Under the pieces are notes generated by a model. The model did no database searches. It had not been told where the DNA came from and saw nothing but the letters and a program-made list of their open reading frames with translations. Shown in pieces: positions 44,009 to 54,984 of a stretch of DNA of 64,000 bases (its first letter is position 1; every line of letters starts with the position of its first letter). The DNA lies in the NCBI GenBank assembly GCA_041687395.1, contig JAWLCA010000001.1, positions 186,001 through 250,000 on the forward strand, read 5' to 3'. Origin of the DNA: JAWLCA01 sp041687395. Lineage in GTDB: Bacteria; Pseudomonadota; Alphaproteobacteria; Rhodobacterales; Rhodobacteraceae. The position numbers and the translations under genes are program-made.

Positions 44009-44980
44009 ATGCGCCTGAAACTCGTTCCCGACCAGACCGACTGGGATTTCTTCAAGTGGCAGTTTGCCACTTTCGGCGCCTCGGTGGTGATGTTCATCGC
44101 CTCGATCGTGATCTTCGCGATCATGGGGCTGAACTTTGGCATCGATTTCCGCGGCGGCACCTCGATCCGGACGGAAGCCGTGCAGCCGGTGGACGTGGGC
44201 GCCTATCGCGGCGCGCTGACCCCGCTGGGGCTGGGCGACGTAGCGATCTCGGAAGTGTTCGATCCGACCTTCGAGGCCGACCGCAATGTCGCCATGGTGC
44301 GCATCCAGGCGGCCGAGGGCGAGGAGAGCCTGAGCCCCGAGACGCTGGAGCAAGTGCGCGCGGCGCTGACCGAGGTGGACCCGACGCTGCAGTTCTCCTC
44401 GGTCGAATCAGTGGGGCCGAAGGTGTCGGGCGAGCTGGTACAAAGCGCGGTTCTGGCCGTCACGCTCGCGCTCATGGCGATCATGGTCTACATCTGGCTG
44501 CGCTTCGAGTGGCAGTTCGCGGTGGGGGCGGTGGCGGCGCTGGTGCATGACGTGGCGATCACCATCGGCATCTTCTCGCTGTTCCAGATCCGGTTCGATC
44601 TGGCGGTGATCGCGGCGCTGCTGACCATCGTGGGCTACTCGATCAACGACACGGTGGTGGTCTTTGACCGGCTGCGCGAGAACCTGATCAAGTACAAGAA
44701 GCGCCCCCTGCGCGACGTGATGAACCTGTCGGTGAACGAGACGCTGAGCCGGACGGTGATGACCTCTGTCACCACGCTGATCGCGCTGATCATCCTGCTG
44801 GTCTTTGGCGGCGACGTGATCCGCGGCTTCGTATTCGCGATGACACTGGGGGTGGTGATCGGCACCTATTCGTCGGTCTTCGTGGCGAAGAACCTGGTGC
44901 TGTACCTGGGCGTGACCCGCGACTGGGGCAAGACCGACAAGACCGAGGCCGGCGTGCAGTTCGGCAAGACCGAGGGTTGA
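44009..44980 (+). CDS. secF: Protein translocase subunit SecF
   Basis: This partner of SecD in the translocation motor has 323 residues and six helices. The P1-like domain begins with NFGIDFRGGTSI. The conserved transmembrane motif is GYSINDTVVVFDRLREN. A GAGAGGGGAC ribosome site precedes the ATG. Four bases separate it from the Mth938-like gene, so the latter is part of the same transcript. Confidence 0.98.
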   Translation: MRLKLVPDQTDWDFFKWQFATFGASVVMFIASIVIFAIMGLNFGIDFRGGTSIRTEAVQPVDVGAYRGALTPLGLGDVAISEVFDPTFEADRNVAMVRIQAAEGEESLSPETLEQVRAALTEVDPTLQFSSVESVGPKVSGELVQSAVLAVTLALMAIMVYIWLRFEWQFAVGAVAALVHDVAITIGIFSLFQIRFDLAVIAALLTIVGYSINDTVVVFDRLRENLIKYKKRPLRDVMNLSVNETLSRTVMTSVTTLIALIILLVFGGDVIRGFVFAMTLGVVIGTYSSVFVAKNLVLYLGVTRDWGKTDKTEAGVQFGKTEG

Positions 44981-44984
44981 GGGG

Positions 44985-45341
44985 ATGCGGCTGAACGAGG
45001 TCCGCTTCGGCCAGGCGCTGGCGTTCGAAGGCTACGGGCCCGGGTTCTGGCGCATCGGCGGCCGGGTCATCGAGGGGCCGGTGCTGGCCCGCGCCGACAC
45101 CGCCGTGCCCTGGGGCGGCTGGGACGATCGCGCGCCGCTGCTCGCGCTGGCGGGCGAGGTCGATGTGATCTTCCTGGGCACCGGCGCCGAGATCGCCCAT
45201 CCCCCGCGCGACCTGATCGCGGCGCTGGAAGAAGCGGGGATCGGCGCCGAGGTGATGGCCAGCCCCACGGCTGCGCGATCCTACAACGTGCTTCTGGCTG
45301 ACGGCCGCCGCATCGCGGCGGCGTTGTTGCCAGTGGGCTAG
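44985..45341 (+). CDS. Mth938-like domain protein (DUF498)
   Basis: This 118-residue soluble protein resembles the Mth938/NDUFAF3 (DUF498) fold. It shows FLGTGAEIAHPPRDLI and EVMASPTAARSYNVLLADGRRIAAALLP, the two conserved blocks. The human relative NDUFAF3 assists complex I assembly, and the bacterial role is unknown. In alphaproteobacteria the gene commonly sits between secF and ccmA, as here. It starts four bases after secF. Confidence 0.87.
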   Translation: MRLNEVRFGQALAFEGYGPGFWRIGGRVIEGPVLARADTAVPWGGWDDRAPLLALAGEVDVIFLGTGAEIAHPPRDLIAALEEAGIGAEVMASPTAARSYNVLLADGRRIAAALLPVG

Positions 45342-45408
45342 GGCGCGCTCCCGCACCTCCACGGCCTGGGTGCTTTCCGCCGCCACGGACATGCGCTATG
45401 CGGCTGGG

Positions 45409-46032
45409 ATGGAACTATCGGTCGAGGATCTGGCGATCGCCCGTGGCGGTCTGGCGGTGCTGGAAGGGCTGTCCTTTCGCGTGGCCGCGGGCGGGGCGCT
45501 GATCCTGCGCGGCCCCAATGGCGTGGGCAAGACCACGCTCTTGCGCACCTTGGCGGGGCTGCAGCCGCCGCTGGCCGGGCGGGTCTCGGTGCCGGCCGAT
45601 GCGGTGGCCTATGCCGCCCATGCCGACGGGCTGAAATCGGTGCTGACGGTCGCCGAGAACCTGGGCTTCTGGGCCCGCGTCTACGGCGCCGGCGGGATCG
45701 AGGCGGCGCTGGCTGGCATGGACTTGATTGCGCTGCGCGACCGGGCGGCGCAGCATCTGTCGGCGGGGCAGAAGCGCCGGTTGGGGCTGGCGCGGCTGAT
45801 CGTGACCGGGCGCCCGGTCTGGGTGCTGGACGAACCCACCGTGTCACTGGATGCGGCGTCCGTCGGGCTGTTCGGGACGGCCGTGCGCGCGCATCTGGCG
45901 GGCGGCGGGCTGGCGGTGATCGCGACGCATGTGGATCTTGGCCTGCCCGAGGCGGCGGTACTGGACGTGAGCGCCTATCGCGCCCGGCCCTCGACCCCCG
46001 TTGCGGGCGGCTTCGACGAGGCTTTCGCATGA
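45409..46032 (+). CDS. ccmA: Haem exporter ATP-binding protein CcmA
   Basis: This ATPase of the CcmABCD complex releases holo-CcmE for cytochrome c maturation. It has 207 residues. Walker A is GPNGVGKTT (35-43), the signature is LSAGQKRRLGLARL and Walker B is VWVLDEPTVSLD. The helical subdomain is shorter than in typical importers, as in CcmA. The ATG at 45409 (MELSVEDLAIARGG) was chosen over an upstream alternative. Its end overlaps ccmB by four bases. Confidence 0.96.
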   Translation: MELSVEDLAIARGGLAVLEGLSFRVAAGGALILRGPNGVGKTTLLRTLAGLQPPLAGRVSVPADAVAYAAHADGLKSVLTVAENLGFWARVYGAGGIEAALAGMDLIALRDRAAQHLSAGQKRRLGLARLIVTGRPVWVLDEPTVSLDAASVGLFGTAVRAHLAGGGLAVIATHVDLGLPEAAVLDVSAYRARPSTPVAGGFDEAFA

Positions 46033-46685
46033 TCGCGCTTCTCATGCGCGATCTGCGGCTGGCAGTGCGCGCGGGCGGCGGCTTCGGGCTGGGGCTGGCC
46101 TTCTTTCTGATCGTCGTCGTGCTGGTGCCGCTGGGCGTTGGGCCCGAGGGGAACACGCTGGCCCGCATCGCCCCCGGCATCCTGTGGGTGGGCGCGCTGC
46201 TGGCCTGCCTGCTGTCGCTCGACCGGATCCTGGCGCTGGATTACGAGGATGGATCGCTTGATCTGCTGGCGACCGCGCCGATCCCGCTGGAAGGCGTCGT
46301 GACGATGAAGGCGGCGGCGCATTGGGCAACGACGGGCCTGCCGCTGGTGCTGGCCGCGCCGCTGCTGGGGGTGCTTCTGAACCTGCCCGGCCCGGCCTAT
46401 CCCTGGCTCGTGCTGTCGCTGCTGATCGGGTCGCCCGCACTGTCGGTGATCGGCACCTTCGGCGCGGCGCTGACCGTGGGGCTGAAGCGCGGCGGGCTGC
46501 TTCTGTCGCTTCTGGTGCTGCCGATGTACGTGCCCACGCTGATCTTCGGGGCCGAGGTGGTGAAGCGCGGGGCCGAGGGGTTGGCGGTCGCCACGCCGCT
46601 TCTGATGCTGGGGGGCATCACCGCCGGCGCGGTGGCGATCCTGCCCTTCGCCTCGGCCGCCGCGATCCGCGTCAATCTGCGCTAG
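46029..46685 (+). CDS. ccmB: Haem exporter permease CcmB
   Basis: This inner-membrane permease component of the CcmABCD complex has 218 residues and about six helices. Family features are LLMRDLRLAVRAGGG at the start, LSLDRILALDYEDGSLDLL and ALTVGLKRGGLLLSLLVLP. Its start overlaps ccmA. A 55-base gap precedes ccmC. Confidence 0.96.
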   Translation: MIALLMRDLRLAVRAGGGFGLGLAFFLIVVVLVPLGVGPEGNTLARIAPGILWVGALLACLLSLDRILALDYEDGSLDLLATAPIPLEGVVTMKAAAHWATTGLPLVLAAPLLGVLLNLPGPAYPWLVLSLLIGSPALSVIGTFGAALTVGLKRGGLLLSLLVLPMYVPTLIFGAEVVKRGAEGLAVATPLLMLGGITAGAVAILPFASAAAIRVNLR

Positions 46686-46740
46686 TGGCTTCACATCCAA
46701 GTGGCTTGAGGCTGCCGCGGTGAGCGCATAGGAAAGCACC

Positions 46741-47472
46741 ATGTCGATCTGGGAATACGCGAACCCGAAGAAGTTCATGCAGACCTCCTCCGCCGTCCTG
46801 CCCTGGGCGACGGCGCTGGCGGGGGCTGCGATGCTGGTGGGCCTGATCTGGGGCTTCTTCTTCACGCCCGACGATTTCCGCCAGGGATCGACGGTGAAGA
46901 TCATCTTCCTGCACGTGCCTGCCGCGATGATGGCGATCAACATCTGGGTGATGATGCTCATCACCTCGCTGATCTGGCTGATCCGCCGCCACCACGTCAG
47001 CGCGCTGGCGGCAAAGGCCGCGGCCCCCGTGGGCGCGGTGATGACGCTGATCGGGCTGTTCACCGGCGCGGTCTGGGGCCAGCCGATGTGGGGCACCTGG
47101 TGGGCCTGGGACCCGCGGCTGACCTCGTTCCTGATCCTGTTCCTGTTCTACCTGGGCTACATCGCCCTGTGGGAGGCGATCGAGGACTCCGACACCGCCG
47201 CCGACCTGACCAGCGTGCTCTGCCTTGTCGGATCGGTCTTCGCGCTTCTGTCGCGCTACGCGGTGAACTTCTGGAACCAGGGGCTGCACCAGGGCGCGTC
47301 GCTGTCTCTGGCGCCGGGCACGCGGATGGACTGGGCGTACAAGGCGCCGCTTTACGTCGCCATGGCCGGGTTCGTGCTGTTCTTCGTGGCGCTGGTGCTG
47401 CTGCGCACCCGGACCGAGATTCGCGCCCGCCGCCTGAAGGCGCTGATGGCGCGGGAAAGGATCGAGGCATGA
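46741..47472 (+). CDS. ccmC: Haem exporter protein CcmC
   Basis: This haem-handling protein attaches haem to CcmE on the periplasmic side. It has 243 residues and six helices. The tryptophan-rich signature WGQPMWGTWWAWDPRLTS and the flanking periplasmic histidines (LHVPAAMM and WNQGLHQGASL) are all present. It overlaps ccmD by four bases. Confidence 0.97.
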   Translation: MSIWEYANPKKFMQTSSAVLPWATALAGAAMLVGLIWGFFFTPDDFRQGSTVKIIFLHVPAAMMAINIWVMMLITSLIWLIRRHHVSALAAKAAAPVGAVMTLIGLFTGAVWGQPMWGTWWAWDPRLTSFLILFLFYLGYIALWEAIEDSDTAADLTSVLCLVGSVFALLSRYAVNFWNQGLHQGASLSLAPGTRMDWAYKAPLYVAMAGFVLFFVALVLLRTRTEIRARRLKALMARERIEA

Positions 47473-47630
47473 TGCCCGATCTTGGACGCTACGCGGTCGA
47501 GGTGAGCGCGGCCTATGTCGTCTCGCTGGCGCTGATCGCGGCGCTGGTGGCGATCAGCCTGGCTCGCGGGGCGCGCGTGCGCCGCCAGCTGCGCGAGGTC
47601 GAGGCGCGCCGGGGGCGGACCGATGTTTAA
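47469..47630 (+). CDS. ccmD: Haem exporter protein CcmD
   Basis: This 53-residue single-span protein belongs to the CcmABCD complex. The order is a short periplasmic start (MMPDLGRYAVEVSAAY), one helix of about 20 residues and a basic tail (RRQLREVEARRGR). This is the expected topology of CcmD, which helps release holo-CcmE. ATGA joins it to ccmC and it overlaps ccmG by eight bases. Confidence 0.9.
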   Translation: MMPDLGRYAVEVSAAYVVSLALIAALVAISLARGARVRRQLREVEARRGRTDV

Positions 47631-48159
47631 GCCCCTGATGTTCCTGCCGCCGCTGATCTTTGCAGCCCTTGCCGCGCTGTTCTACTTCGGCATGTATCGC
47701 GACGATCCCGACGCGCTGCCCTCCACCTTCGTCGGTCGCGCCGCCCCGGTGATCGAGGCCCGCGCGCTGGCCGACCTGCCGACCTTCGACAACGCCACGC
47801 TCAACGGGCCGGGGGCAAAGGTGGTGAACTTCTGGGCCAGCTGGTGTCCGCCCTGCCGCAAGGAGCACCCGATGCTGAAGGAGCTGGCCGAGAGCGTGCC
47901 GGTCTACGGCGTCAACCGCGACCTGACCGAAGAGGCCGCGCTGGGATTTCTGGACGAGCTCGGCAATCCCTTCGCCGCCATCGTCTTTGATGACCGTAAC
48001 CGCCAGTCGATCGAATGGGGTGTCTACGGCCTGCCGGAAACCTTCGTGATCGACGCCGAGGGCCGCGTGGTTCTGCGCTACGCCGGAGAGATCACGCGCG
48101 CCGTGATGGACAACACCATCCTGCCCGCGCTGCGCGAGGGCGCGCAACCGGGCAGTTGA
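47623..48159 (+). CDS. ccmG: DsbE/CcmG family thiol:disulfide interchange protein
   Basis: This membrane-anchored thioredoxin-like protein reduces the haem-binding cysteines of apocytochrome c. It has 178 residues. The N-terminal anchor is LMFLPPLIFAALAALFYFG. The active site is Cys75-Pro-Pro-Cys78 in NFWASWCPPCRKEH, followed by the CcmG-specific GVNRDL and YGLPETFVID. It closes the ccm group here. ccmE, F, H and I are not in the window. Confidence 0.95.
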   Translation: MFKPLMFLPPLIFAALAALFYFGMYRDDPDALPSTFVGRAAPVIEARALADLPTFDNATLNGPGAKVVNFWASWCPPCRKEHPMLKELAESVPVYGVNRDLTEEAALGFLDELGNPFAAIVFDDRNRQSIEWGVYGLPETFVIDAEGRVVLRYAGEITRAVMDNTILPALREGAQPGS

Positions 48160-48242
48160 CCGGGCCATCATGGGTGCGTGACCTTCGCCTCATCTGCGGT
48201 TATCGTGTTCCCGAGATATGACCGCATCGAGAGGAGGACACG

Positions 48243-48839
48243 ATGAAGGCACTGATTCTGACAACCGCCCTGACACTGGCCGCAGGCACCGCCCTGGCCG
48301 AGGATGTCGTGGTTGGCATCACCGGCGACATGCCCCGCGCCACGATCGAGACGCCGAACGGCACCCTGACCATCGAACGGATCCAGGACACCGAGAACGA
48401 GGTGACGGGCGAATGGGCGATGACGTCGCGGCCCTGCCCGGATTTCTGCATCCAGCCGATGACCCCGGCCGAAGGCGTCACCACCATCGGCGAGCTTGAA
48501 CTGATCGAACTGCTGCAGGATCCTGACGCGATCGTGGTGGACAGCCGCACCTATGACTGGTTCGAGGGCGGCACGATCCCCGGCGCGATCAACATCCCCT
48601 ACACTTTTGTCGTCGACGAACTGGGCAAGCTGGGGTGCGAGCCTGACTTCGACGGCTGGGACTGCGCCGAGGCCAAGCGCGTTGCGCTGTTCTGCAACGG
48701 CATCTGGTGCGGCCAGTCGCCCACGGCAATCCGCAACATGATCGAAGCGGGCTATCCCGCCGACCGGATCTACTACTACCGCGGCGGCATGCAGGTCTGG
48801 CGCGTTCTGGGCTTGACGGTGGTCGGCGGCGGGGCGTAA
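48243..48839 (+). CDS. Periplasmic rhodanese-like protein
   Basis: This 198-residue exported protein has a signal peptide at residues 1-19 (MKALILTTALTLAAGTALA). The rhodanese fold spans about 80-198, with VDSRTYDWFEGGTIPGAINIP and an active-site loop of Cys151-N-G-I-W-Cys156, then a final helix and strand. The loop has two cysteines and could be redox active rather than a simple sulfurtransferase. A GAGGAGG site lies close upstream. The gene follows ccmG by 83 bases, which may reflect a thiol-related role. Confidence 0.88.
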   Translation: MKALILTTALTLAAGTALAEDVVVGITGDMPRATIETPNGTLTIERIQDTENEVTGEWAMTSRPCPDFCIQPMTPAEGVTTIGELELIELLQDPDAIVVDSRTYDWFEGGTIPGAINIPYTFVVDELGKLGCEPDFDGWDCAEAKRVALFCNGIWCGQSPTAIRNMIEAGYPADRIYYYRGGMQVWRVLGLTVVGGGA

Positions 48840-48945
48840 ACGCGCGCCCGGAACAGGGGAGTATCTCGACATGGACAAGGCAGCCCGCCGCTGAGGCGAC
48901 CGCCCGCCCCGATGGGGCAGCTTCCATGACCTACGGGATACTCCC

Positions 48946-49728
48946 ATGCCCAGACTTTCCGGAAAACTCTGCGTCGTCACCGGCGCTGCGCGCGGCATCG
49001 GCGCCGCCATTGCCACCGCCTTCGTCTCCGAAGGCGCGAGCGTCATGCTGACCGACATCGACGAGGCGGGCGGCCGCGCCACGGCCGACCGGCTCGCGAT
49101 GCCCTTTCATCGGCTCGACGTGTCCAGCGAGCGCGACTGGGCGGCCTTCGCCGCCAGCTACCCGCAGATCGACGTGCTGGTGAACAACGCCGGCATCACC
49201 GGGTTCGAGGATGGGCCACGCCCCCACGACCCCGAAACCGCGTCGCTGGACGACTGGCGCCGGGTGATGGCCGTGAACCTCGACGGCTGCTTTCTGGGCT
49301 GCCGTTACGCCATCGGCGCGATGAAGGCGCGGGGGCAGGGGGCGATCATCAACCTGTCGTCGCGGTCGGGGCAGGTCGGCATCCCCGGCGCTGCCGCCTA
49401 TGCCGCCTCAAAGGCCGGCATCCGCAATCACACCAAGTCCGTCGCGCTCTACTGCGCCGAACGGGGCTGGGCGATCCGCTGCAACTCGATCCACCCCGGC
49501 GCGATCCTGACGCCGATGTGGGAGGCGGTGGCGGGCGACGGGCCGGACCGCGAGGCGAACCTTGCCGCCTTCGTCGCCGACACCCCGCTGAAACGCTTCG
49601 GCCAACCGTCCGAGGTGGCGGCGCTGGCCGTGCTGCTGGCGAGCGACGAGGCGACCTACATCACCGGCGCGGAACTGACCATCGACGGCGGCCTGCTGGC
49701 CGGAACCGCGGCCCGGCCCTCGGCCTGA
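48946..49728 (+). CDS. SDR family oxidoreductase
   Basis: This classical short-chain dehydrogenase/reductase has 260 residues. The nucleotide-binding motif TGAARGIG is at 12-19, NNAG is in VLVNNAGITGF, the catalytic Ser is in IINLSSRSG, and YxxxK is in AAYAASKAGI. The Asp after the second strand (LTDID) suggests NAD(H) preference. The end TIDGGLLAGTA is typical. The substrate is unknown. The upstream 106 bases hold no gene. Confidence 0.94.
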   Translation: MPRLSGKLCVVTGAARGIGAAIATAFVSEGASVMLTDIDEAGGRATADRLAMPFHRLDVSSERDWAAFAASYPQIDVLVNNAGITGFEDGPRPHDPETASLDDWRRVMAVNLDGCFLGCRYAIGAMKARGQGAIINLSSRSGQVGIPGAAAYAASKAGIRNHTKSVALYCAERGWAIRCNSIHPGAILTPMWEAVAGDGPDREANLAAFVADTPLKRFGQPSEVAALAVLLASDEATYITGAELTIDGGLLAGTAARPSA

Positions 49729-49878
49729 GCAGGTGTTGCGCTCTGGCGCTCTGCGGCGAACGCACGGTTCATGGAGGTAAAGAAACTTCGAGTTGACGGC
49801 TGTCAACTTTTGCCCCGCAACTTTCCGCGGTCTTGGTGGCCGACCGTCCCGGCATGTCCGACGGGGCGCTCGCAACCC

Positions 49879-50622
49879 TCAGACTCGGCGCCGCCGGCCC
49901 AGCCCGCCAAGCAGAAACAGCCCCGTGCCCAGCAGGACCCAGGCGGCGGGCAGGGGGATCGGTGCCGGCTGTGTCACGGTCAACTGGATCCGGCCGACAA
50001 AGTCGGGGGTGCCACTGTAGGCGCCGAAATAGTCGCCCGCGTAATGGGGCCAGACCTGATCGACAGCCTCATCAACCGCCCAGGAGAAATGGGTGAGGCT
50101 GACCGTCGTGTCGCCACTTTTGTAATCGAGCGTGCCGGCAAGCTGCTGCGGCGGGTTGCCGAACAGGTCGAGGCCGTTGGCGCTGGAGGTCGCGCAGACC
50201 GTCAGGCAAGTGGGGCCATACAGGCCCGAAATGTCCGGTGCGGTCTGATTTCCGTCGAAGTAGAGATTGGCGACGAAGTGCAGGTCGTTCGCATAGGCTG
50301 TGGGGTCGCCCGCCCGTTCGCCGAAGATCACGAAGTCATGGACGCCGGGCGTCATGGCGATGGCGATCTCGGTCGACGCGTCGTTGCCCGAGTTGATGAA
50401 CAGCGGGTTGAGCGGGTCGGTCGACGAGGAATAGTAGAGGTTCCAGCGGTCCGGCCCATCCTCGGGCTGCCCTTGGGTGTTCCAGAGCCAAGACAACCAG
50501 TAGTGCCCGGTCGAGTTGGCCGAGAACACCGTCGAGTCGGTCAGGATGACATCGGCCTCGGCCGGGGCGGCGGTCAGGATCGCCCCCGGCAGCATCAGCC
50601 CCGCGAAAAGATACTTGCGCAT
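49879..50622 (-). CDS. VPLPA-CTERM sorting domain protein
   Basis: This 247-residue exported protein has a signal peptide ending AAPAEA (residues 1-23) and a C-terminal sorting tag: IPLPAAWVLLGTG, a short hydrophobic stretch and terminal RRRR. This is the VPLPA-CTERM signal recognised by Rhodobacterales exosortases. The middle is beta-rich with Asn/Thr/Gly, PTCLTVCATSSANGLD and many acidic turns. It is predicted to be released or anchored through an exosortase encoded elsewhere, in association with extracellular polysaccharide. A GGGAGGG site precedes the start. Confidence 0.85.
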   Translation of the reverse strand: MRKYLFAGLMLPGAILTAAPAEADVILTDSTVFSANSTGHYWLSWLWNTQGQPEDGPDRWNLYYSSSTDPLNPLFINSGNDASTEIAIAMTPGVHDFVIFGERAGDPTAYANDLHFVANLYFDGNQTAPDISGLYGPTCLTVCATSSANGLDLFGNPPQQLAGTLDYKSGDTTVSLTHFSWAVDEAVDQVWPHYAGDYFGAYSGTPDFVGRIQLTVTQPAPIPLPAAWVLLGTGLFLLGGLGRRRRV

Positions 50623-50896
50623 CGATAAACCCTCCCCCGTGAGAAGGTTAACATAGCATTAACTTCGATCACGGAACAGTGAGAATGCAGACGGGGCCTG
50701 CTCGACTGCATCGCCCGTCTACCGGTCGTGCAGCCGTCGCCCAAGGCGCCCCCCCGGCGCCCTGACAGCAGGCTGCCGCTCTTGACGTCGTCCAACACCA
50801 CCTCGGCTGACCTCGTCGGTTCGCGGCGGGTTGACATGCGGCGGGACGTCGGGGTCAGCTATCGAGGATGGCCTGTTGGCAGAAAGGATTTTTATC

Positions 50897-51229
50897 ATGC
50901 AATTGACAACGCAGGAGCAGCAACTGGTCGAGCAGCGGCTTGCAAACGAGGTACGCTCGCCCCTGATCGCCTATATCCTGTGGTTCTTTCTTGGCAGCTT
51001 CGGGGCGCACCGCTTCTACCTGGGGCGCGTGGGAAGCGGCATTGCCATGCTTGTGCTGTTCTGGCTTGGCGCCTTCACAACGATAATCCTGATCGGCTGG
51101 GTGTTTCTGCTCGTGTATGGGATCTGGTGGCTGGTCGATGCCTTCCTGATCCCGAAGATGATCGACACCGACCGTTCAGCCAAGCGGATGCAGATTGCCA
51201 ACGAGGTCGGCATGCTGGGCGGTCGCTGA
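50897..51229 (+). CDS. TM2 domain membrane protein
   Basis: This 110-residue protein has the TM2 fold: two helices joined by a short loop. The sequence SPLIAYILWFFLGSFGAHRF and YLGRVGSGIAMLV contains the conserved GxHRFYLG signature, and YGIWWLVDAFLIP ends the second helix. The N-terminal helix is polar and the C-terminus is basic. The role of bacterial TM2 proteins is unknown. The ATG at 50897 was chosen over a longer upstream frame. The 274-base interval before it shows no gene. Confidence 0.88.
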   Translation: MQLTTQEQQLVEQRLANEVRSPLIAYILWFFLGSFGAHRFYLGRVGSGIAMLVLFWLGAFTTIILIGWVFLLVYGIWWLVDAFLIPKMIDTDRSAKRMQIANEVGMLGGR

Positions 51230-51252
51230 GGCGAGCCCGTCTGCAAATGAGT

Positions 51253-51286
51253 GGGGGGCGCAGGTCCGGTCAGACCTGCGCCCCCC
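51253..51286. terminator. Strong bidirectional hairpin between TM2 gene and acnA
   Basis: The arms GGGGGGCGCAGGTC and GACCTGCGCCCCCC (14 bp, perfect) surround a 6-base loop between two convergent genes. A short T-containing stretch follows on the plus strand, but no classical U tract does. The stem strength and position support a shared terminator. Confidence 0.75.
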
Positions 51287-51304
51287 CCCTGATGTTTCAT
51301 AAGA

Positions 51305-54058
<2,754 letters not shown>

Positions 54059-54146
54059 CGCGGCCTCCGTTCTATCTGCGAAACAGGGTCTGGCTGCGTG
54101 CCTGATGCCTTATCGCGCAGAGTCGATCAAGGGGGGTGCGGCGATT

Positions 54147-54166
54147 TTGTATACCGTGGTGCACAA
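54147..54166. promoter_or_regulatory. Candidate operator dyad between acnA and the DUF1223 gene
   Basis: TTGTATACCGTGGTGCACAA is an imperfect 20-base dyad with matching positions TTGT--ACC--GGT--ACAA, located in an otherwise featureless 215-base divergent gap. GntR-type regulators often recognise TTGTATACAA-like sites. The assignment is by dyad symmetry and position only. Confidence 0.4.
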
Positions 54167-54273
54167 AAAATCCTGTGCTGCGGCGCAGCAGCGAACCCTC
54201 GCAAAACCTTGATTGGCCTGCGCCCCCCGCCATGGCTAGTCAAGGAGGGTCGTAACCAGCACCGAGGCCGCAC

Positions 54274-54984
54274 ATGCAGTGGATCCGTCATCTTGTCGCC
54301 GGGGCGGCAATCGGCCTTGCGGGGCTGGTCCCGGCGGTGGCGGTGGCGCAATCCTCTCCGGTGGTGGTGGAACTGTTCACCTCGCAGGGCTGTTCGTCCT
54401 GCCCGCCCGCCGACGACTACATGGCGCGCCTGGCCGACCGGGACGACGTGATCGCGCTGGCGCTGCATGTGGATTACTGGGACTATCTGGGCTGGGCCGA
54501 CAGCTTCGGGCAGCCGGCGTTCACCCTGCGGCAGAAGAACTATGCCCGCGCCAACGGCGACCGCTCGATCTACACCCCGCAGCTGATCGTCGACGGGATG
54601 GAGCGGGTGCAGGGCGTGCGGCCGATGCTGATGGCCGATCTGGTGCGCGCCCATCGCGACCGGCCGCGCAACGTGCGCATCGGGCTGGACCGCACCGAGG
54701 GGCACCTCACGATCCGCCTGAGTGCCGAGCCGCCGCTGGACCGCGCCGCGGTCGTGCAACTGGTGCGCTACCTGCCACGGGCGCAGGTGACGATCGAGCG
54801 GGGCGAGAATGCCGGGCGGTCCGTCACCTACCACAACATCGTGACGCTTTGGGACACGCTGGCGCAATGGGACGGGCAGGCGGCGCTGACGCTGACGACC
54901 GAGGCGCCGGGGGCAGAGCCGGTGGTGGTCATCGTGCAGTCAGACGGTCACGGCCCGGTTCTGGCCGCCGAACGCCTGCGCTGA
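54274..54984 (+). CDS. DUF1223 domain thioredoxin-like secreted protein
   Basis: This 236-residue exported protein has a signal peptide ending AVAVAQ (residues 1-26). The thioredoxin-like region begins VVVELFTSQGCSSCPPADDY, with a CSSC redox pair at Cys40 and Cys43, followed by LHVDYWDYLGWADSFG and YTPQLIVDGM. This is the typical DUF1223 arrangement. The target is unknown. The 3' end overlaps the convergent acyltransferase gene by 37 bases. Confidence 0.92.
   Translation: MQWIRHLVAGAAIGLAGLVPAVAVAQSSPVVVELFTSQGCSSCPPADDYMARLADRDDVIALALHVDYWDYLGWADSFGQPAFTLRQKNYARANGDRSIYTPQLIVDGMERVQGVRPMLMADLVRAHRDRPRNVRIGLDRTEGHLTIRLSAEPPLDRAAVVQLVRYLPRAQVTIERGENAGRSVTYHNIVTLWDTLAQWDGQAALTLTTEAPGAEPVVVIVQSDGHGPVLAAERLR

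Noticed and set aside
42137..44353. A 738-codon minus-strand frame opposite secD
   Set aside because: Shadow of the secD coding sequence; no domain, and secD motifs are intact.
48840..48945. Seven-codon ORF (MDKAARR) between the rhodanese and SDR genes
   Set aside because: Too short and without any supporting signal.
50595..50837. An 80-codon minus-strand frame upstream of the VPLPA-CTERM gene
   Set aside because: No ribosome site, no hydrophobic or domain character, and it overlaps the start of a well-supported gene.
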